Assembly: GCA_029204225.1 (NCBI GenBank)
Contig: CM055098.1
Coordinates: forward strand, 54,432,282-54,496,281
DNA length: 64,000 bases
Reading direction: 5' to 3'
From: Diphasiastrum complanatum
Taxonomy: Eukaryota; Streptophyta; Lycopodiopsida; Lycopodiales; Lycopodiaceae
Part shown: positions 15,137 to 27,170 of the stretch, in pieces
Layout of the letters: the number at the start of each line of letters is the position of its first letter
Position numbering within the stretch: the first letter of the stretch is position 1
Notes under the pieces: generated by a model
The model's input: only the letters and a program-made list of their open reading frames with translations
Told to the model about the DNA's origin: nothing
Databases searched by the model: none
Translations under genes and position numbers: made by a program

Positions 15137-16411
15137 TATTGATAATCCACTCCTTGGACTTGAGTGAATCCTTTAGCCACCAGCCATGCTTTCCATTTTG
15201 CAATGGAACCATCAGAGTTGATCTTCTTCTTGAAGATCCACTTGTTGTCGATAACTCTCTTGTGAGTGGGGAAGTCGACCAGCGTCCAAGTCTGATTCGT
15301 CAAAAGTGAGTTATACTCGCTTTCCATAGCTTCTTGCCACTTCACAGCATCCTTGGAGTTAATTGCTTTGGCTAGGCTCTCTGGTTCTTCTGATGAAGTC
15401 CAGAATGATTGAGGTGCATACCTCTTAGGAATTGTCCGAGTCCGTGAGGATCTCCGGACGTTGGGTTGACTAGGATGCGATGATGTTTGTTCTTGAATTT
15501 CTTCATATTTGCTTGAGCTAGCTTGGTCTGGTCTGATAACAGGTAATGTCGGCTGCTCGGCTTTTGTAGCTATAGCTACAGGTTCTATAGAAGGAACATC
15601 AACGTTGGAAGAATCCATGCTACGTAAAATAGGATGAAATGACATAACATCATTTATCGATGGTTGTTTAAAATCATAGTATGTATGTTCTTGAAATATT
15701 ACATCCCTAGAGACAAATACTACATTGGTGGATGGATCATAAACTTTATAAGCTTTATGTTCATCAGGATAGCCAATGAAAATACATTTATTTGTCCTAT
15801 GATCCAACTTCTTCCTAAGCTGTTTAGGAATGTGAACAAAACATATACAACCAATGATTTTTAAATGGTTGACACTAGGCTTGTGCCCATGCCAAACATC
15901 ATGAGGAGTCTTGTTGTTGACGACTTTGGTGCTGGATCTATTCTGCACATAACAGGCTATGGCAGTAGCTTTTGCCCAGAACTTCGCAAGTAGGTGCGCT
16001 TGATGTAGCACGGATCTGGCTAAGTTGAGAAGAGTTCGATTCTTCCTTTCTGCAATCTCATTTTGTTGAGGTGAATAGGAAGTGGTGAACTATCTTCTAA
16101 TACCATGTTTTAGCCATGTAGTGGGACATCTCGTTGGAGATGTATTCGCCGTCACCATCAATTCGGAGTGCTTCCACTTTCCTAGATGTTTGTGTCTCAA
16201 CCACGGTCTTGAATTTCTTAAAGCATTCAAAGGCTTCAGATTTGTGCTTAATGAACATGACTATAGACCATCTAGAATAATCATCTATGAAAGTGATAAA
16301 ATAGATTGCATTTCCTAATGACGGAGTTGGCATTGGACCACAGAGATCACTATGTACAATATCTAATACATGCTTTGCTTCTAGAGTGCTTCCCATAGAT
16401 GCATGATTCAC
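15136..16411 (-). pseudogene. Copia H integrase, linker and start of RT
   Basis: Minus strand. 16411-16097 gives the integrase core with HSDLCGPM and FIDDYSRW. It is followed by LRIDGDGEYIS where LRSDRGGEY is usual. After a stop near 16096 the frame continues with YSPQQN and then, at 16011-15136, the C-terminal integrase part (GCICFVHIPKQLRKKLD, FIGYPDEHKAYKVYDP). A Ser/Pro-rich linker and the RT N-terminus (WTLVDFP, KWIFKKKINSDG, LVAKGFTQVQGVDY) complete it. The order gag-protease-integrase-RT-RNase H is that of Ty1/copia elements. Confidence 0.88.
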
Positions 16412-16603
16412 AAAAGAAAGGTTTCCTATCTAATGAAGACGAGAAATTCAAACCATCAATTAAATTATTACAACGCATATAAGAAAGTGATCTTGTATTC
16501 ATGTGTCCAAATCGACTATGCCATAGAACAACATTGTCGTTACATTTTCATTAAAGATACTAGCTCATGCAACTGAATTAGAGAGTGCGTAAAGATTTCC
16601 GAC

Positions 16604-16987
16604 TTAAGTGCATGTAGTCAGAGTAGTATCTTCCTCGAGTATTGTACACTGCTCAGATGAGAAAGTAACATTGTAGCCCTCATCAGTTATCTTAGAGACT
16701 GATAACAGGTTCTTTGACAACTGAGGAACATGAAGGACGTTAGGAACAAAAATGGACAAATCGTTGTTGAAGCTGATCTTCACTGCTTCTTTGCCTTCCA
16801 CGTGTATGGTGCTAGAATCTCCGAGGTAGATAAATTGGTCTCTGCTGTAAGCTGTGTACTCCATAAACCATTCCTTGCAAGAGGTCATGTGTTGGGTAGC
16901 ACCGTTGTCCAGGTACCAGCTATCACAGTCTTCACTGTTGCTATAAGCCATTAATAAGTGTGTATCTGACTCCTTGAATTCCATCAT
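16604..16987 (-). pseudogene. Copia H protease region
   Basis: Minus strand. WYLDNGATQHMT marks the aspartic protease active site, followed by LHVPQLSKNLLSVSK, the usual end of this region. The motif is normally D-S/T-G, and here Ser/Thr is Asn, so the enzyme that matures the polyprotein is probably impaired. Two stops separate it from the Gag tail upstream. Confidence 0.82.
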
Positions 16988-17005
16988 GTTGGAGGAGTCT
17001 GGCTA

Positions 17006-17231
17006 CTACTGCTGTTGTTGCTTATTTGCCTCGTTGTAGATCCTGATGCGACACTCCTTGATGTCGCAATCCACCATGCTCACCTTGAGTGTGAGGCTTC
17101 TGTTGTTGTTGCTGCAGTTGATTCTTGCCCTTGATATAGTCTTTCTTCTTGGTGTATAGAGCCATGGATTTGTCTTTGATGGACAAGCTACTGGTCTTTC
17201 TCCGCATTTCTTCTTGAAGAAGATGACCCAT
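17006..17231 (-). pseudogene. Copia H gag C-terminal fragment
   Basis: Minus strand. LLQEEMRRK is the usual Gag segment before the zinc knuckle. The knuckle itself is degenerate: CRIRIYNE remains, but no complete C-x2-C-x4-H-x4-C. The fragment starts at the junction with the truncated family A LTR at 17229, so the N-terminal two thirds of gag and the 5' LTR of element H are missing. Confidence 0.75.
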
Positions 17232-17561
17232 GATGGATCCATTATTGAGCTAATGATGAGAAACATTGGTTTGTGAAGCAATCTTGGAGTTTACACTCTC
17301 TTAAGCACTTTCTTTGTGGATGAATGCTAAGTAAATATTTAGTAAACTATTTCTCTGTTATCATGCCATACAGTAGCTGTACTTCACACGTGTGAAGCCG
17401 TGGGTCATCATTTTTTATTGTTCTTGCTTGGAAACACAAAGATTGTCAAGAAGAAGCTAGATTTGGAAGCTAGTCTTGATATAGATCAAGATCCCAAGCT
17501 ACCAATCACTCTTTGTGATCATTTGTAGATCAACTTCAGTCCTTTACTCTGAAATTTGACA
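17230..17561 (+). repeat. 5' LTR of Copia A, lacking its U3 start
   Basis: It corresponds to the last ~330 bases of the LTR and ends TTTGACA. It begins at CATGATGGATCC, a sequence that in the 3' LTR lies at 22471. It contains CTTCACACGTGTGAAG at 17382-17397. Confidence 0.9.
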
Positions 17562-17573
17562 TGGTATCAGATC
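17562..17573 (+). promoter_or_regulatory. Primer-binding site of Copia A, mutated
   Basis: TGGTATCAGATC differs from the canonical TGGTATCAGAGC at one base. Confidence 0.85.
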
Positions 17574-18177
17574 CAAGTCAAAGAGCTTAATTGATGATCC
17601 AAAAGTCTTCATTTTGGTGAAAACATTGGTGCTAGATTCATTTTGAAGGAGGGCGACCTTTTCTAATAGTTTACTTGTAATGTTGAGGTTCAAATTAGTG
17701 TGGAAAGTTCAGATGTACTTCTCACACATGTGAGAGGCTGGAGTTGTACTTTCACCAAAACTTTGTGTTTTTTCAATATTTGAGCTTCAAACAAGTTGTG
17801 AAGAGTGAAACTAGTGATGTGCTTATGAAAAACCATTGTTTCCTTTATAGATTTGATGAGTAAATGGTGTTAGAAGCTTATTAAACCTAGAAATCCTTGA
17901 GAGTTTGAGGCGTATGTTTTTTAAGTTCAAGAGTGAAACTAAAACCATTCTTAACACCATAGGAAGGCATTGGCACTTCCAAGAATCAAATCCACGTTTC
18001 TAAGTGAATAGATTGTGTAGAATACTCTTTCCCAAATCTTTTTGAGTTCAAGATCATTATAGATCTTGCTTTTTGAGTCTTGTGAGATTCAAGAGAGTAG
18101 CATTGTAGCTAAATTTTGAGAAAGAGTTAAGGGAGAACCATTGAATAGTACATTTGTTGTACTTGTTACTAGATAGA

Positions 18178-19236
18178 ATGGGTTCAATTGGAGCCTATCT
18201 TCTTGAGGCTAGTGAAAGGCTAAATTCTAATAATTACTCAACTTGGAAAGTAAGAATGGAGTCTCTACTTGTGCTCCGAGATATGTATGATCTTGTCATA
18301 GGAGAGGAAGAAGAACCTCAAGGAGGGCAAGATCTAGTGAGGTACAAAAAGAGAGCTAGACTAGCATTACATTGCTTGAAAATGAATGTTAGTAATGAAC
18401 TTATAAAGGAAGTGGCATCTTGTACCTCGGCTAAGGAGGCATGGGACTACCTTAAAGGGATTTATGAATCCAAAAATACCTCTAGAGTGCTTATGATTAG
18501 AAACAAAGTTCTTCAAAGCATTAGAGGGAGTGAAGAGAGTGCTCAAGAGTATGCCTTGAGAATAAAATTTCTCTACAAAGAACTTTCCATCATTAGTGAG
18601 GGTATTCATGATGATGAACTTGTTCAAATCATTTTGAATGGTCTTGGAGATGAGTTCTCCAATCTTGTACAAAGCTTTGCTATTCAACATGCACTACCTT
18701 CCATTGACAAGCTCCATAGTGTGCTTGTGGCCGAGGAGAGTAGGATCCTTCATGTCAAGCAAAGGATTGGATCCTTGAAGTTGCATGATGGTGATGAGAA
18801 GGCCAACTTCTCAAGCAAGGGAAAGGCAAAGTCAAAGAAGAAGATCCAATACAAGGAGACCAAGAATGATGATCAACCATCAAGCTCCAAAGGTGGAAAG
18901 AAGAACAAAGCCAAACTCAAGTGCTTCTTTTGTGCGAAGAAGGGGCACTTTGCATCCGAGTGTTTTAAGAAGAAGAATGCACAAGAAGAGAGCAAACAAG
19001 GCAACCTAACTCTTGAGGAAGATGAGGATGAAGTGGATTCATCCTTAATGGCTTCTGCATCAACATCCAAGAGCTACTCCAATGACACATGGTGGATTGA
19101 TAGTGGGGCTAGTCCCCACATGACATTCCAAAAGGATTTTTTCTCAACTCTTGTACCTTTTGTAGGTTGTAAAAAGTCTATTCTAACAGCAAGTGATCAA
19201 GAATGTAGAATAGATGGAGTGGTAACTATTCCCTAA
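18178..19236 (+). pseudogene. Copia A gag and protease start
   Basis: From ATG 18178 there is one open frame to a TAA at 19234-19236. Gag begins with LNSNNYSTWKVRMESLL, continues through the UBN2-type helical part (ARLALHCLKMNVSNELIKE, YESKNTSRVL), and has a zinc knuckle CFFCAKKGHFASEC starting at residue 249. The protease site WWIDSGASPHMT has its Asp at residue 308. The stop falls inside the protease domain, so this is the broken front part of a single gag-pol polyprotein, not a finished protein. Gag forms the cytoplasmic virus-like particle. The first in-frame ATG gives the expected N-terminus. Confidence 0.88.
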
Positions 19237-22131
19237 AGTCTTGGATCCTCTAAAAGAGTAGATCTTGATAATGTACTCAAGAATTTATTAAGTGTAGGAC
19301 AATTGATGGATGATGGCTTAGATGTCCATTTTAAGCAAGGTGTTTGATCCATAATGATGAATAATACTTCCATTGTAAAGGGATTCAAGCAAGGAAGGCT
19401 TTTTAAGCTAGATGCTAATGTTTTTCTTGGAAGTGTGAACATGGTGGAGGAGGAGCTACATCAAGTGGAGCTTTGGCATAAGAGGTTGGGCCACCCCAAC
19501 TTCAAATCTATGGAGATGCTATGCACCAAGGATCTTGCTCTCGGCCTTCCAAAGACACTCTCAAAGTGTGGAAAAAGTTGTGAAGCTTGTAGCCTCTCAA
19601 AGGCACACAAGCTACCTTTTGATATCTCTTCCACTAGATCTACAAAAGCATTAGATCTTATTCATAGTGATGTGCACTCTTTTTCTCAAGAATCTAATGG
19701 AGGTGCATCTATGTATGTATCTTTTATTGATGATTACTCTAGATACACTTGGATTGAACTTTTGGATTCCAAAAGTAAAGTGTTTGAAGCTTTTGTTAAG
19801 TTCAAAACTCTAGTTGAAAATTAACTTGATGCTAGAATTAAAGTATTGAGAATTGATAGTGGTGGAGAGTATATCTCCACCAAGTGATAGAGTTTTGTGA
19901 ATCCAATGGCATTAAGAGAGAACTTACATGTACTTATAGTCATCAACAAAATGGTATAGCCGAGAGGATGAATAGAACACTTTGTGAGTGTGCTAAGGCT
20001 TTGAGGTTAGATGCATCTCTACCTAAGTCCTTTTGGGGAGAGGCTATTATTTGTGCAACTTATTTGTGTAATAGATTGCCATGTAAGCCCATTGGAGGCA
20101 TAACATCTTATGAGGCTCTATTTTGTAAGAAGCCGAATCTTAAAGATCTAAGAATTTTTGGATCTACTTGCTATGTTTTTCAAGCATTAGATACAAGAAA
20201 AAAGGATGATCCTACTTCTATAAAGGGGATCTTTGTTGGTTATGCTAAAAATAGCAAAGGATATAGAGTCTATAATCCAACCACTAAAAAGATTTTAGTG
20301 AGTAGAGATGTTACTTTTGATGAAGGTAACTACTACAAGTTGAATGAGAAAGCTTCTAATCCATCTTATGTCAAGGATCTTGTAAGGTTTGAGGAGAAGC
20401 CTACATGTGATCAAGATCTTGAAGATCCACCTCAAGATCCGAGGACTCCAAGGAGATCTACAAGAAGGAAGGCCGAGCCCTCAAGGCTCACCTATGTTGA
20501 CAAAGGTGAACAAAGGGAGGATCTACAATTACTTACCTCTTACACTTTTCTAACTTCTATGTTTGATGAGCCAAGTTGCTTTGAAGAAGCTATGGAGTCA
20601 CAAGAATGGAGGGATGCCATGCAAAAGGAGTATGATGCTCTTATGGAGAATCATACATGGAAGCTTGTGGATCTTCCTCATGGAAGAAAGCCACTTGAGT
20701 GCAAATGGATCTGTAGGTTGAAGTACAATCAAGATGGGAGCATCAACAAACACGAGACAAGGCTAGTGGCAAAGGGGTTCTTGCAAATCAAGGGAGTAGA
20801 TTTTGATGAAACTTTTGCTCCTGTTGCTAAGCTAGTTTCCATAAGGTTGATTATTTCTCTTGCAACTACTTTCAATTGGCCTCTATTTCAACTTGATGTG
20901 ACTACTGCTTTTCTCAATGGATATTTGGAAGAGGAGATTTTCATGAGGCAACCCAAGGGCTTCATCAAAGAAGATCAAGAGGAAAAAGTGTGTTTGTTGC
21001 TAAGAAGCCTTTATGGGCTTAAGCAAGCACCTAGAACTTGGTACTCTAGGTTGAATACTTTCTTGAACTCTATTAAGTTTGTTGTAAGTGCTTATGATCT
21101 TTCTTTGTACTTAAATAAAGATTCAATGATGGTAAGATCATCATTCTCATGTTGTATGTTGATGAAATTATCCTTAGTGGAAATGATCATGTTGGTATAC
21201 AAGAAGTGACAATAGCATTGTTTAAGGAGTTTAAGATGATGGATCTTGGTAATCTTCATTTCATATTAAGAATAGAAGTTTCAAGAGGCAAGGATTTGAG
21301 TTTTATTTGTCAATCCAAATATGCTTCTTCTATCTTAGAAAAGTTTGAAATGAAAGATTGTAAAGGAGTAGAAACTCCTATGGAGCAAAATGTAAAAGTT
21401 TCCAATAGTGATGATGAAGCATCCTTTGAGGACATCACACTATATAGGAGACTTGTAGGCTCCTTGATCTATCTTACTATAACTAGGCCTGATCTAAGTT
21501 ATAGTGTAGGTAAACTAAGCCAATCTATGCAAAATCCATTGGTTTGTCATTGGAAAATTGCAAAAAGGGTGTTGAGGTACATCTCGGCCACCAAGAACTT
21601 TGGCATTTTATATGATGGATCTAATCTTGCCTTAAGGGCATATTTGAATGCTGATTTTGCAGGTGATAAGGTGGATAGGAGGTCCACAAGTGCTTTTTTT
21701 ACCTTCCTTTGCAATGGCATAGTGTGTCTTGGCTTTCCAAAAAGCAAGATACTATTTCTCTATCTTCAACCGAATCGGAATACACGGCACTAACATCCAC
21801 AACAAAGGAGATCCTATGGTTGAAGAGGCTTTTGATGGAGTTGCAAGTCATGGAGGCCGAGGATCAGCCAATAATATTTTGTGACAACCAATCAAGCCAA
21901 GCATTAGCAACCAATTCCACATTCCATGCAAGGAGCAAGCACATAGAGATTGCTCACCATTTTGTGAGGGAAAAGGTTCAAGCAAAGGAGATCAAGCTAC
22001 ATCATGTGTCTTCTTCAGATTGCCTTGCTGATCTACTCACTAAAGCCTTGCCAAAGGCTTCATTTATCAAGTTAAGATCAGCCTTAGGAGTTGTAGATAG
22101 ATGTACTATAGTTGTATCATGTAAAAATTGA
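19237..22131 (+). pseudogene. Copia A pol remainder: integrase, RT, RNase H
   Basis: It continues the polyprotein in pieces. 19354-19824 has the pre-integrase motif LWHKRLGHPNF and the integrase start HSDVHSF and FIDDYSRYTW. Next come LRIDSGGEYIS and QQNGIAERMNRTL. RT appears at 20620-21500 with LVAKGFLQIKGVDFDETFAPV, YGLKQAPRTWY and LYVDEIILSG, and RNase H at 21640-22080 with LSSTESEY, HARSKHIEIAHHFV and DLLTKALP. Stops lie at 19234, about 19346 and 19822; frameshifts lie near 19886, 21150 and 21720. The RT catalytic YVDD is YVDE, which should abolish activity. Confidence 0.9.
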
Positions 22132-22135
22132 GGAG
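22128..22135 (+). promoter_or_regulatory. Polypurine tract of Copia A
   Basis: TTGAGGAG directly precedes the LTR start TGTTAGAATT. Confidence 0.7.
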
Positions 22136-22720
22136 TGTTAGAATTTAGCAATTTTCACATGGTTTTTTATGTATATTAGACATCTATGTGGATCCACATG
22201 TGTGAGGACCTGTCCACACATGTGAAATAACACTTGTCATATTCAGATCCATTTTGATTAGCTTTCATTTGAGTCTAATATGACATCTCCTAAATTATAG
22301 GAGTTAGGTCCTAGATTGTAGGAATCTAGAAGGTCAACACAAACCACCAATGGATGATGTGGCAAACTTGATAGATCTTATCCAAAGTGGATATGGATGA
22401 GTACAATGAGCTGTCCCACATGTGCTGGATGCAGCTTAGAGAGAGATTATGATGATTTTGTACTTGATCCATGATGGATCCTTTATTGAGCTAATGATGA
22501 GAAACATTGGTTTGTGAAGCAATCTTGGAGTTTACACTCTCTTAAGCACTTTCTTTGTGGATGAATGCTAAGTAAATGTTTAGTAAACTATTTTTCTGTT
22601 ATCAGTAGCTATACTTCACACGTGTGAAGTCGTGGGTCATCATTTTTTATTGTTCTTGCTTGGAAACACAAAGATTGTCAAGTAGAAGCTAGATTTGGAA
22701 GCTAGTCTTGATATAGATCG
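22136..22720 (+). repeat. 3' LTR of Copia A, lacking its last ~74 bases
   Basis: It starts TGTTAGAATTTAGC and matches the 5' LTR up to GATATAGATC at 22720, where unrelated sequence begins. CTTCACACGTGTGAAG lies at 22614-22629. Confidence 0.9.
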
Positions 22721-22724
22721 CCTT

Positions 22725-23124
22725 CGTCTTCCTCATACAAAAGTCAGGCCAGAAGTTCTTTGGCTGCAAGCAGGGGGTCGGTTTTGGAAAGATCTTTGAC
22801 ACGGACATTTTGAGATTTGTATTCTCGTTTGGCTTATTCTTCCATCGCTTGTGAAACCATCTTATTGCTTTTTGCTTCGGTATTTTTGAGCATGTCGGTC
22901 CAACTTTTTGTCGAGGTCTAAATTTTCTCCTCAAGTGCTTTGACCTGATCAGGGTTCACTTCTAGAGCTTTGCTAAATGCATCCACTTGAGCTTTAAGGC
23001 TTGCATTTTCCATTTCAAGTGTCGTTACTCGTTCTTGAAGAGCCAACAGATCTGTGTGCATACTGGTTATGAGAGACATCAGTGGCACACTACATGTATC
23101 GCATAGATCGCTGAGGGGCATCAT
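22725..23124 (-). pseudogene. Coiled-coil protein fragment of unknown family
   Basis: On the minus strand a frame from 23124 encodes LQERVTTLEMENASLKAQVD and related heptad-like sequence to a TAG at 22918. The same frame goes on with KSWTDMLKNTEAKSNKMV and DPLLAAKELLA, interrupted by two more stops, to about 22725. The composition (Glu, Lys, Leu, Ala; hydrophobic heptads) suggests a coiled coil. I do not recognise the family. It could be a host gene piece or a retrotransposon gag; it sits between a truncated LTR and a Copia pol fragment, so it probably arrived by rearrangement. Confidence 0.4.
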
Positions 23125-23146
23125 AGAAGCAGGAGAATACTCTACG

Positions 23147-24379
23147 TCTACTTATTGCTTTAGCTTCACATTTTGGTTGGCCTTTGTATCAGATGGATGT
23201 GAAATCTGCTTTTCTAAATGGTGAGTTAGAAGAAGAGGTGTTCATGATCAACCTGAAGGCTTTGTAGCGAAGAGACAGGAAAATAAAGTATGTCGCTTGA
23301 AGAAAGCGCTTTATGGTCTTAAACAGGCACCACGTGCGTGGTATAGAAGGATTGATGCCTACTTTCATTCAAAAGGAATGGTGAGAACACATTCTGATCC
23401 AAATCTATATGTCTTATGCTTTGATGGTATGGTTGCTTTGATTGATCTTTATGTTGATGACTTGATTATCACGGGATATATCAAGAGATGATAGATATGA
23501 TCAAGAAAGATCTCATGGAATAATTTGAGATGACAAATCTCAGCCTGATGCATTATTGCCTTGGAGTAGAGGTGTGGCAAAAAGGACACGAAGTGGGTTT
23601 AACACAGGTGAAGTATGTCAAAGAGTTGCTGCACAGGTTTAGGTTGCAGGATTGCAAACTAGTGAATACTCCTATTGAACCAGGTAAAAAGCTTTCTAAG
23701 CTTGATGAGTCACAGTCATTTGATGCTACGCTGTATAGGCAGTTAGTAGGGAGCTTGATTTACCTTACCACGACTAGACCAGATATATACTATGTTGTTG
23801 GCATTGTAAGTCAGTTTATGGCAGCACCTACGAAAACGCATTTTGCTTTATGTGAAAGGCACTTTAGAGTATGGCTTGATTTACAGGAAGCATGATGGTT
23901 TACTTGAGTTGTGTGGCTATGTGGATGCGGATTGGGGAGGTGACTATGATGATCGTAGATCCACTTCAGGGTATGTATTCCAGTTTTGTGGTAGTTGCTT
24001 TTCTTGGTCTAGTAAGAAGCAAAGTATAATTGCTCTATCCACCACAGAAGCAGAGTATAAGGCAATGTGTAGTGCAGCACAAGAAGCTATATGGTTGAGA
24101 CAAATCTTGGAAGAAGTTGGCATGAAGCAAAAAAATCCCACGACATTACATAGCGACAGTCAGAGTGGCATTCAGCTAGCAAATAATCCAATGTTCCATG
24201 CGAGAACTAAACACATTGAGATTCAGTATCACTTTATACGTGAGAGGCTGCTGAGTCGTGAAATTCATGTTGTTCATTGTAGCACAGAAGAACAACTAGC
24301 TGATATTTTCACTAAGCCACTAGTTGGAGAAAAGTTTGATAAGTTTAGATCAAAGCTTTCTGTACTTAAAGTTTGTTGA
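23147..24379 (+). pseudogene. Copia I RT and RNase H fragment
   Basis: It starts inside RT with HFGWPLYQMDVKSAFLNG, then LKKALYGLKQAPRAWYRRID, the intact catalytic LYVDDLIITG, the thumb (YCLGVEVWQ, NTPIEPGKKLSKL) and RNase H (DADWGG, SSKKQSIIALSTTEAEY, HARTKHIEIQYHFIRE, DIFTKPL). Frame changes lie near 23243, 23485 and 23835, and a TAA near 23521 stands where Gln is usual. The 3' half (23843-24379) is one clean frame. Gag, protease and integrase are absent. Its RNase H differs clearly from families A and H, so it is a separate lineage. Confidence 0.88.
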
Positions 24380-24433
24380 CTTTAAAGCTATGTATATGAC
24401 TGTATAAAAAGTAGACTCTACTTTAAGGGAGAG

Positions 24434-24637
24434 AGTTAGAATTAAAGTAGAATCATTGTGCTACTGTACTGTGGGTCCTATCAGTTGATAAGGATCAGTT
24501 GGCCTCGCCACAAGGCAAGTTGACGGGACACGCGTCCCACCAATGGCAACCTGGGTCATGCATGGGTTGCCTGAGTGAACAACTATATGTACAGTGTAAT
24601 TTCATTTTGAGTCGAAGCAAATTCTAAGTAAACCATC
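24434..24637 (+). repeat. Partial 3' LTR of Copia I
   Basis: A purine tract TTTAAGGGAGAG is followed by AGTTAGAATTAAAGTAG, which resembles an LTR start with the first TG mutated to AG. It ends where the CACTA transposase fragment begins. Confidence 0.5.
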
Positions 24638-24639
24638 TA

Positions 24640-25008
24640 TTGGATCCTATGCACATATTCAAAAACGTCAATGAATCCTTATGGAACCACATCATTGGCA
24701 TAAAAGACAACTCCGCAGCTCGTAAAGATCTACAAGTGGCCGATGTGAAAAGACCCTATTGGATTCAATATACCAAAGGTGGAGATGAGATTCTACCTAG
24801 CGTGCCGTGGATTCTTACAAAAGAGCAACTCTCATATGTTAAACATGTCATAAAACAAATGAGAACTCCAACAGGCTATGCACATTTTTTATGCAAATCA
24901 TTTACCAAAGATGGTAAATTAACTGGATTGAAATCGCATGATTGGCATAAGATGTTGCAATTCATACTTCCACTTTCTATTCGAGGTCTCTTCAACGATG
25001 ACACATGA
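24640..25008 (+). pseudogene. CACTA (En/Spm, TNP2-type) transposase fragment
   Basis: One open frame of about 122 codons to a TGA at 25006-25008. DPMHIFKNVNESLWNHIIGI, the later KEQLSYVKHVIKQMRTPTGY and LKSHDWHKMLQFILPLSIRG follow the order typical of plant CACTA transposase (MHIEKNVxxN, then GLKSHDxHxxMQxLLPVAIRG). That enzyme cuts and joins element ends in the nucleus. No ATG sits at the expected start, both flanks are unrelated, and the rest of the transposase is missing, so it is a stranded piece. No CACTA terminal repeats were found. Confidence 0.8.
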
Positions 25009-25011
25009 AAT

Positions 25012-27124
25012 ACGCTTTACAATTTATCATTAATGATTAGGTTTGTATATTTTTTAAAGCACTTGTATAAATATGTGTTATTTCAATATTTTTGTGTGTA
25101 CTTAAGTTAATTGCCAATGATTTAGAAATCTCAAATGTCTAGTTGCAAATCTTAATTATACTAGATCCAAATCATTCATAAGTTAATCCATAAATCTTCC
25201 ACACAAAGATTTGTTAACTCCGCAAGTATCTATCAAAACAATATTTGATCATATGCCTATGTTCACCGACTAGATTAAGTGCATTATAACTCTAGTAACC
25301 AGGAATACACAGTAGATTCATACAAGATTAATCGTGCACATATGTGAATAATCTCACTATGACCTAGTACATAAACACATTCTTATCTAGCAGATTCCTC
25401 CATAATCTACATATGTTACTCACATATTTCACCGAGAATCCTGTAACTCAGCTACTAAAAAATTTCTATTTCTCATGAGTAAATAACACATTTGGAAAAT
25501 CTCTGAGACGAATAACATTCAATCTCAACAGTTTTCCAATCCAACTTACCTCTAAATACATAATTTCTTCCACTCAATCAACAACTGTCTGATTCTAGTA
25601 CTCAAACTAAGATTAGATTGATCCAATACAGGCATCTCAGATTTCAATTTAAATGGAATTAGTAACTTTTGACCTTTCAGTGTACTACTTATAGATCATA
25701 ATTCAAATTTCAAACTTATTCTAGTTCTAGATTGTCCACACAATCCCTAGAGAATTTCTCTTATTTGAAAGTTCCAATTAGGTATCTTACTTTGAATCTA
25801 TCCGAAATTACTTTCAAAAAAATCTCATTTCTATACCACAATTGGTTCTCTTCCAAAAACTATGCAACCAACAGATCCTCAGATATAATTTTATCCCATC
25901 ACTTCACCCCTCCTTTTAAAGAAATTATCAATTTCTATAAAAGTTAACTGGAAAGATGACATATGAAAATACCCAAATCTATGAAAAGTCAGTAATAAGT
26001 GCATTCCACAAAAGGATTCACTATAGGAAAAAAGTCAGAAACGATTTCACTTCTATCCTATACTTGGGTAAATCATTGATATACAAAAATCACCTACTAG
26101 TATAAAAAATAGTACTAGTCTGACCTTTTGCATATAATTCACCATAGGATTTAACCGGAAATGAAATCTGCTTTTTACTTTTCGCTTAGTTCCTATCAAT
26201 TAAATTTTTTCAATATAATTGGATGTTTTTCTTTTTTTTTGACCGGTTTGGCATTACTCCGTCAATATTAACAAACTATCAAAACCTCATAATATGAAAT
26301 TACATGAATGGAAATCCTACCAATAGGATTTCTTAAACTGTATCCAAACAAGATTTTACTGTTCGGATAAAGAGTTCTATCATCGCTCATTCTATCTGGC
26401 CATTTCATATTGTTTGACGGTTTTAAATTCAATTTTGACGAGTATCTTGCCCAAACGTTCACTTGACCCATTTCTAATGATTAATATCAACTAAAAATAT
26501 ATCAGACAAGTAACCGATTTCAAATTTTAACCAAACTTGAAATTCAAAAAAAAAGAAAAAATCAATTTTAACTTTTAATCTGGGAAGAACTTAGCTTCCA
26601 AAGTTTAGTCACCACCAAGCACAGTCCCAAAAAAATTAAATTTTCTTCGACCGGATACGGTTTTGGAAAGGTAACCATGAGGAATAAATATCTTATCATC
26701 ACCCATTATGGCCTAGAGAATCAATAATTATTCTCACCCATTGATCAACATATAGATTTTTCTTATGGTTATCCCATACTAGAACTAGTTATTTTCCATG
26801 CCATTACTAGAAGAGTAGCTGATGATGTAATGCCTATTATAAATCACAAGCTCCCCTTGCATGCAAAACAATCTAAGGCTAACTTAGACCCCCAAAGGTT
26901 TACTTGGATAACACAAAGAAAAACACCATGCAACATCTCACAACAAGCAAAAGCCATAAAAATTTCCAAGAATTTTTATTCCAAAAAATCCCATGCAAGG
27001 CAACACTTGACCCAAAAAACTTCTTTGCAAAGGTTTGATAAAACCACATGCAAACCCTAAGAGTTTCACACCATCATCCTAGGCTGCCACAGCTTCATTC
27101 ACGAAGTGTTCAGCCGCATCCAAC

Positions 27125-27170
<46 letters not shown>

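Larger units (their letters stand above)
12500..17229 (-). mobile_element. Copia element H, 5'-truncated, minus strand
   Basis: It consists of 3' LTR, polypurine tract (13800-13792), RNase H, RT, integrase, protease and gag tail, read right to left. Its 5' end stops exactly where family A LTR sequence starts. The left border is uncertain. Confidence 0.8.
17230..22720 (+). mobile_element. Copia element A, nearly full length, both outer LTR ends cut
   Basis: It holds a partial 5' LTR, primer-binding site, gag-protease, integrase, RT, RNase H, purine tract and partial 3' LTR. The two LTR parts overlap in about 255 bases and are highly similar (around 97% by eye), so insertion was fairly recent. 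Target duplications cannot exist because both termini are lost. Confidence 0.9.
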
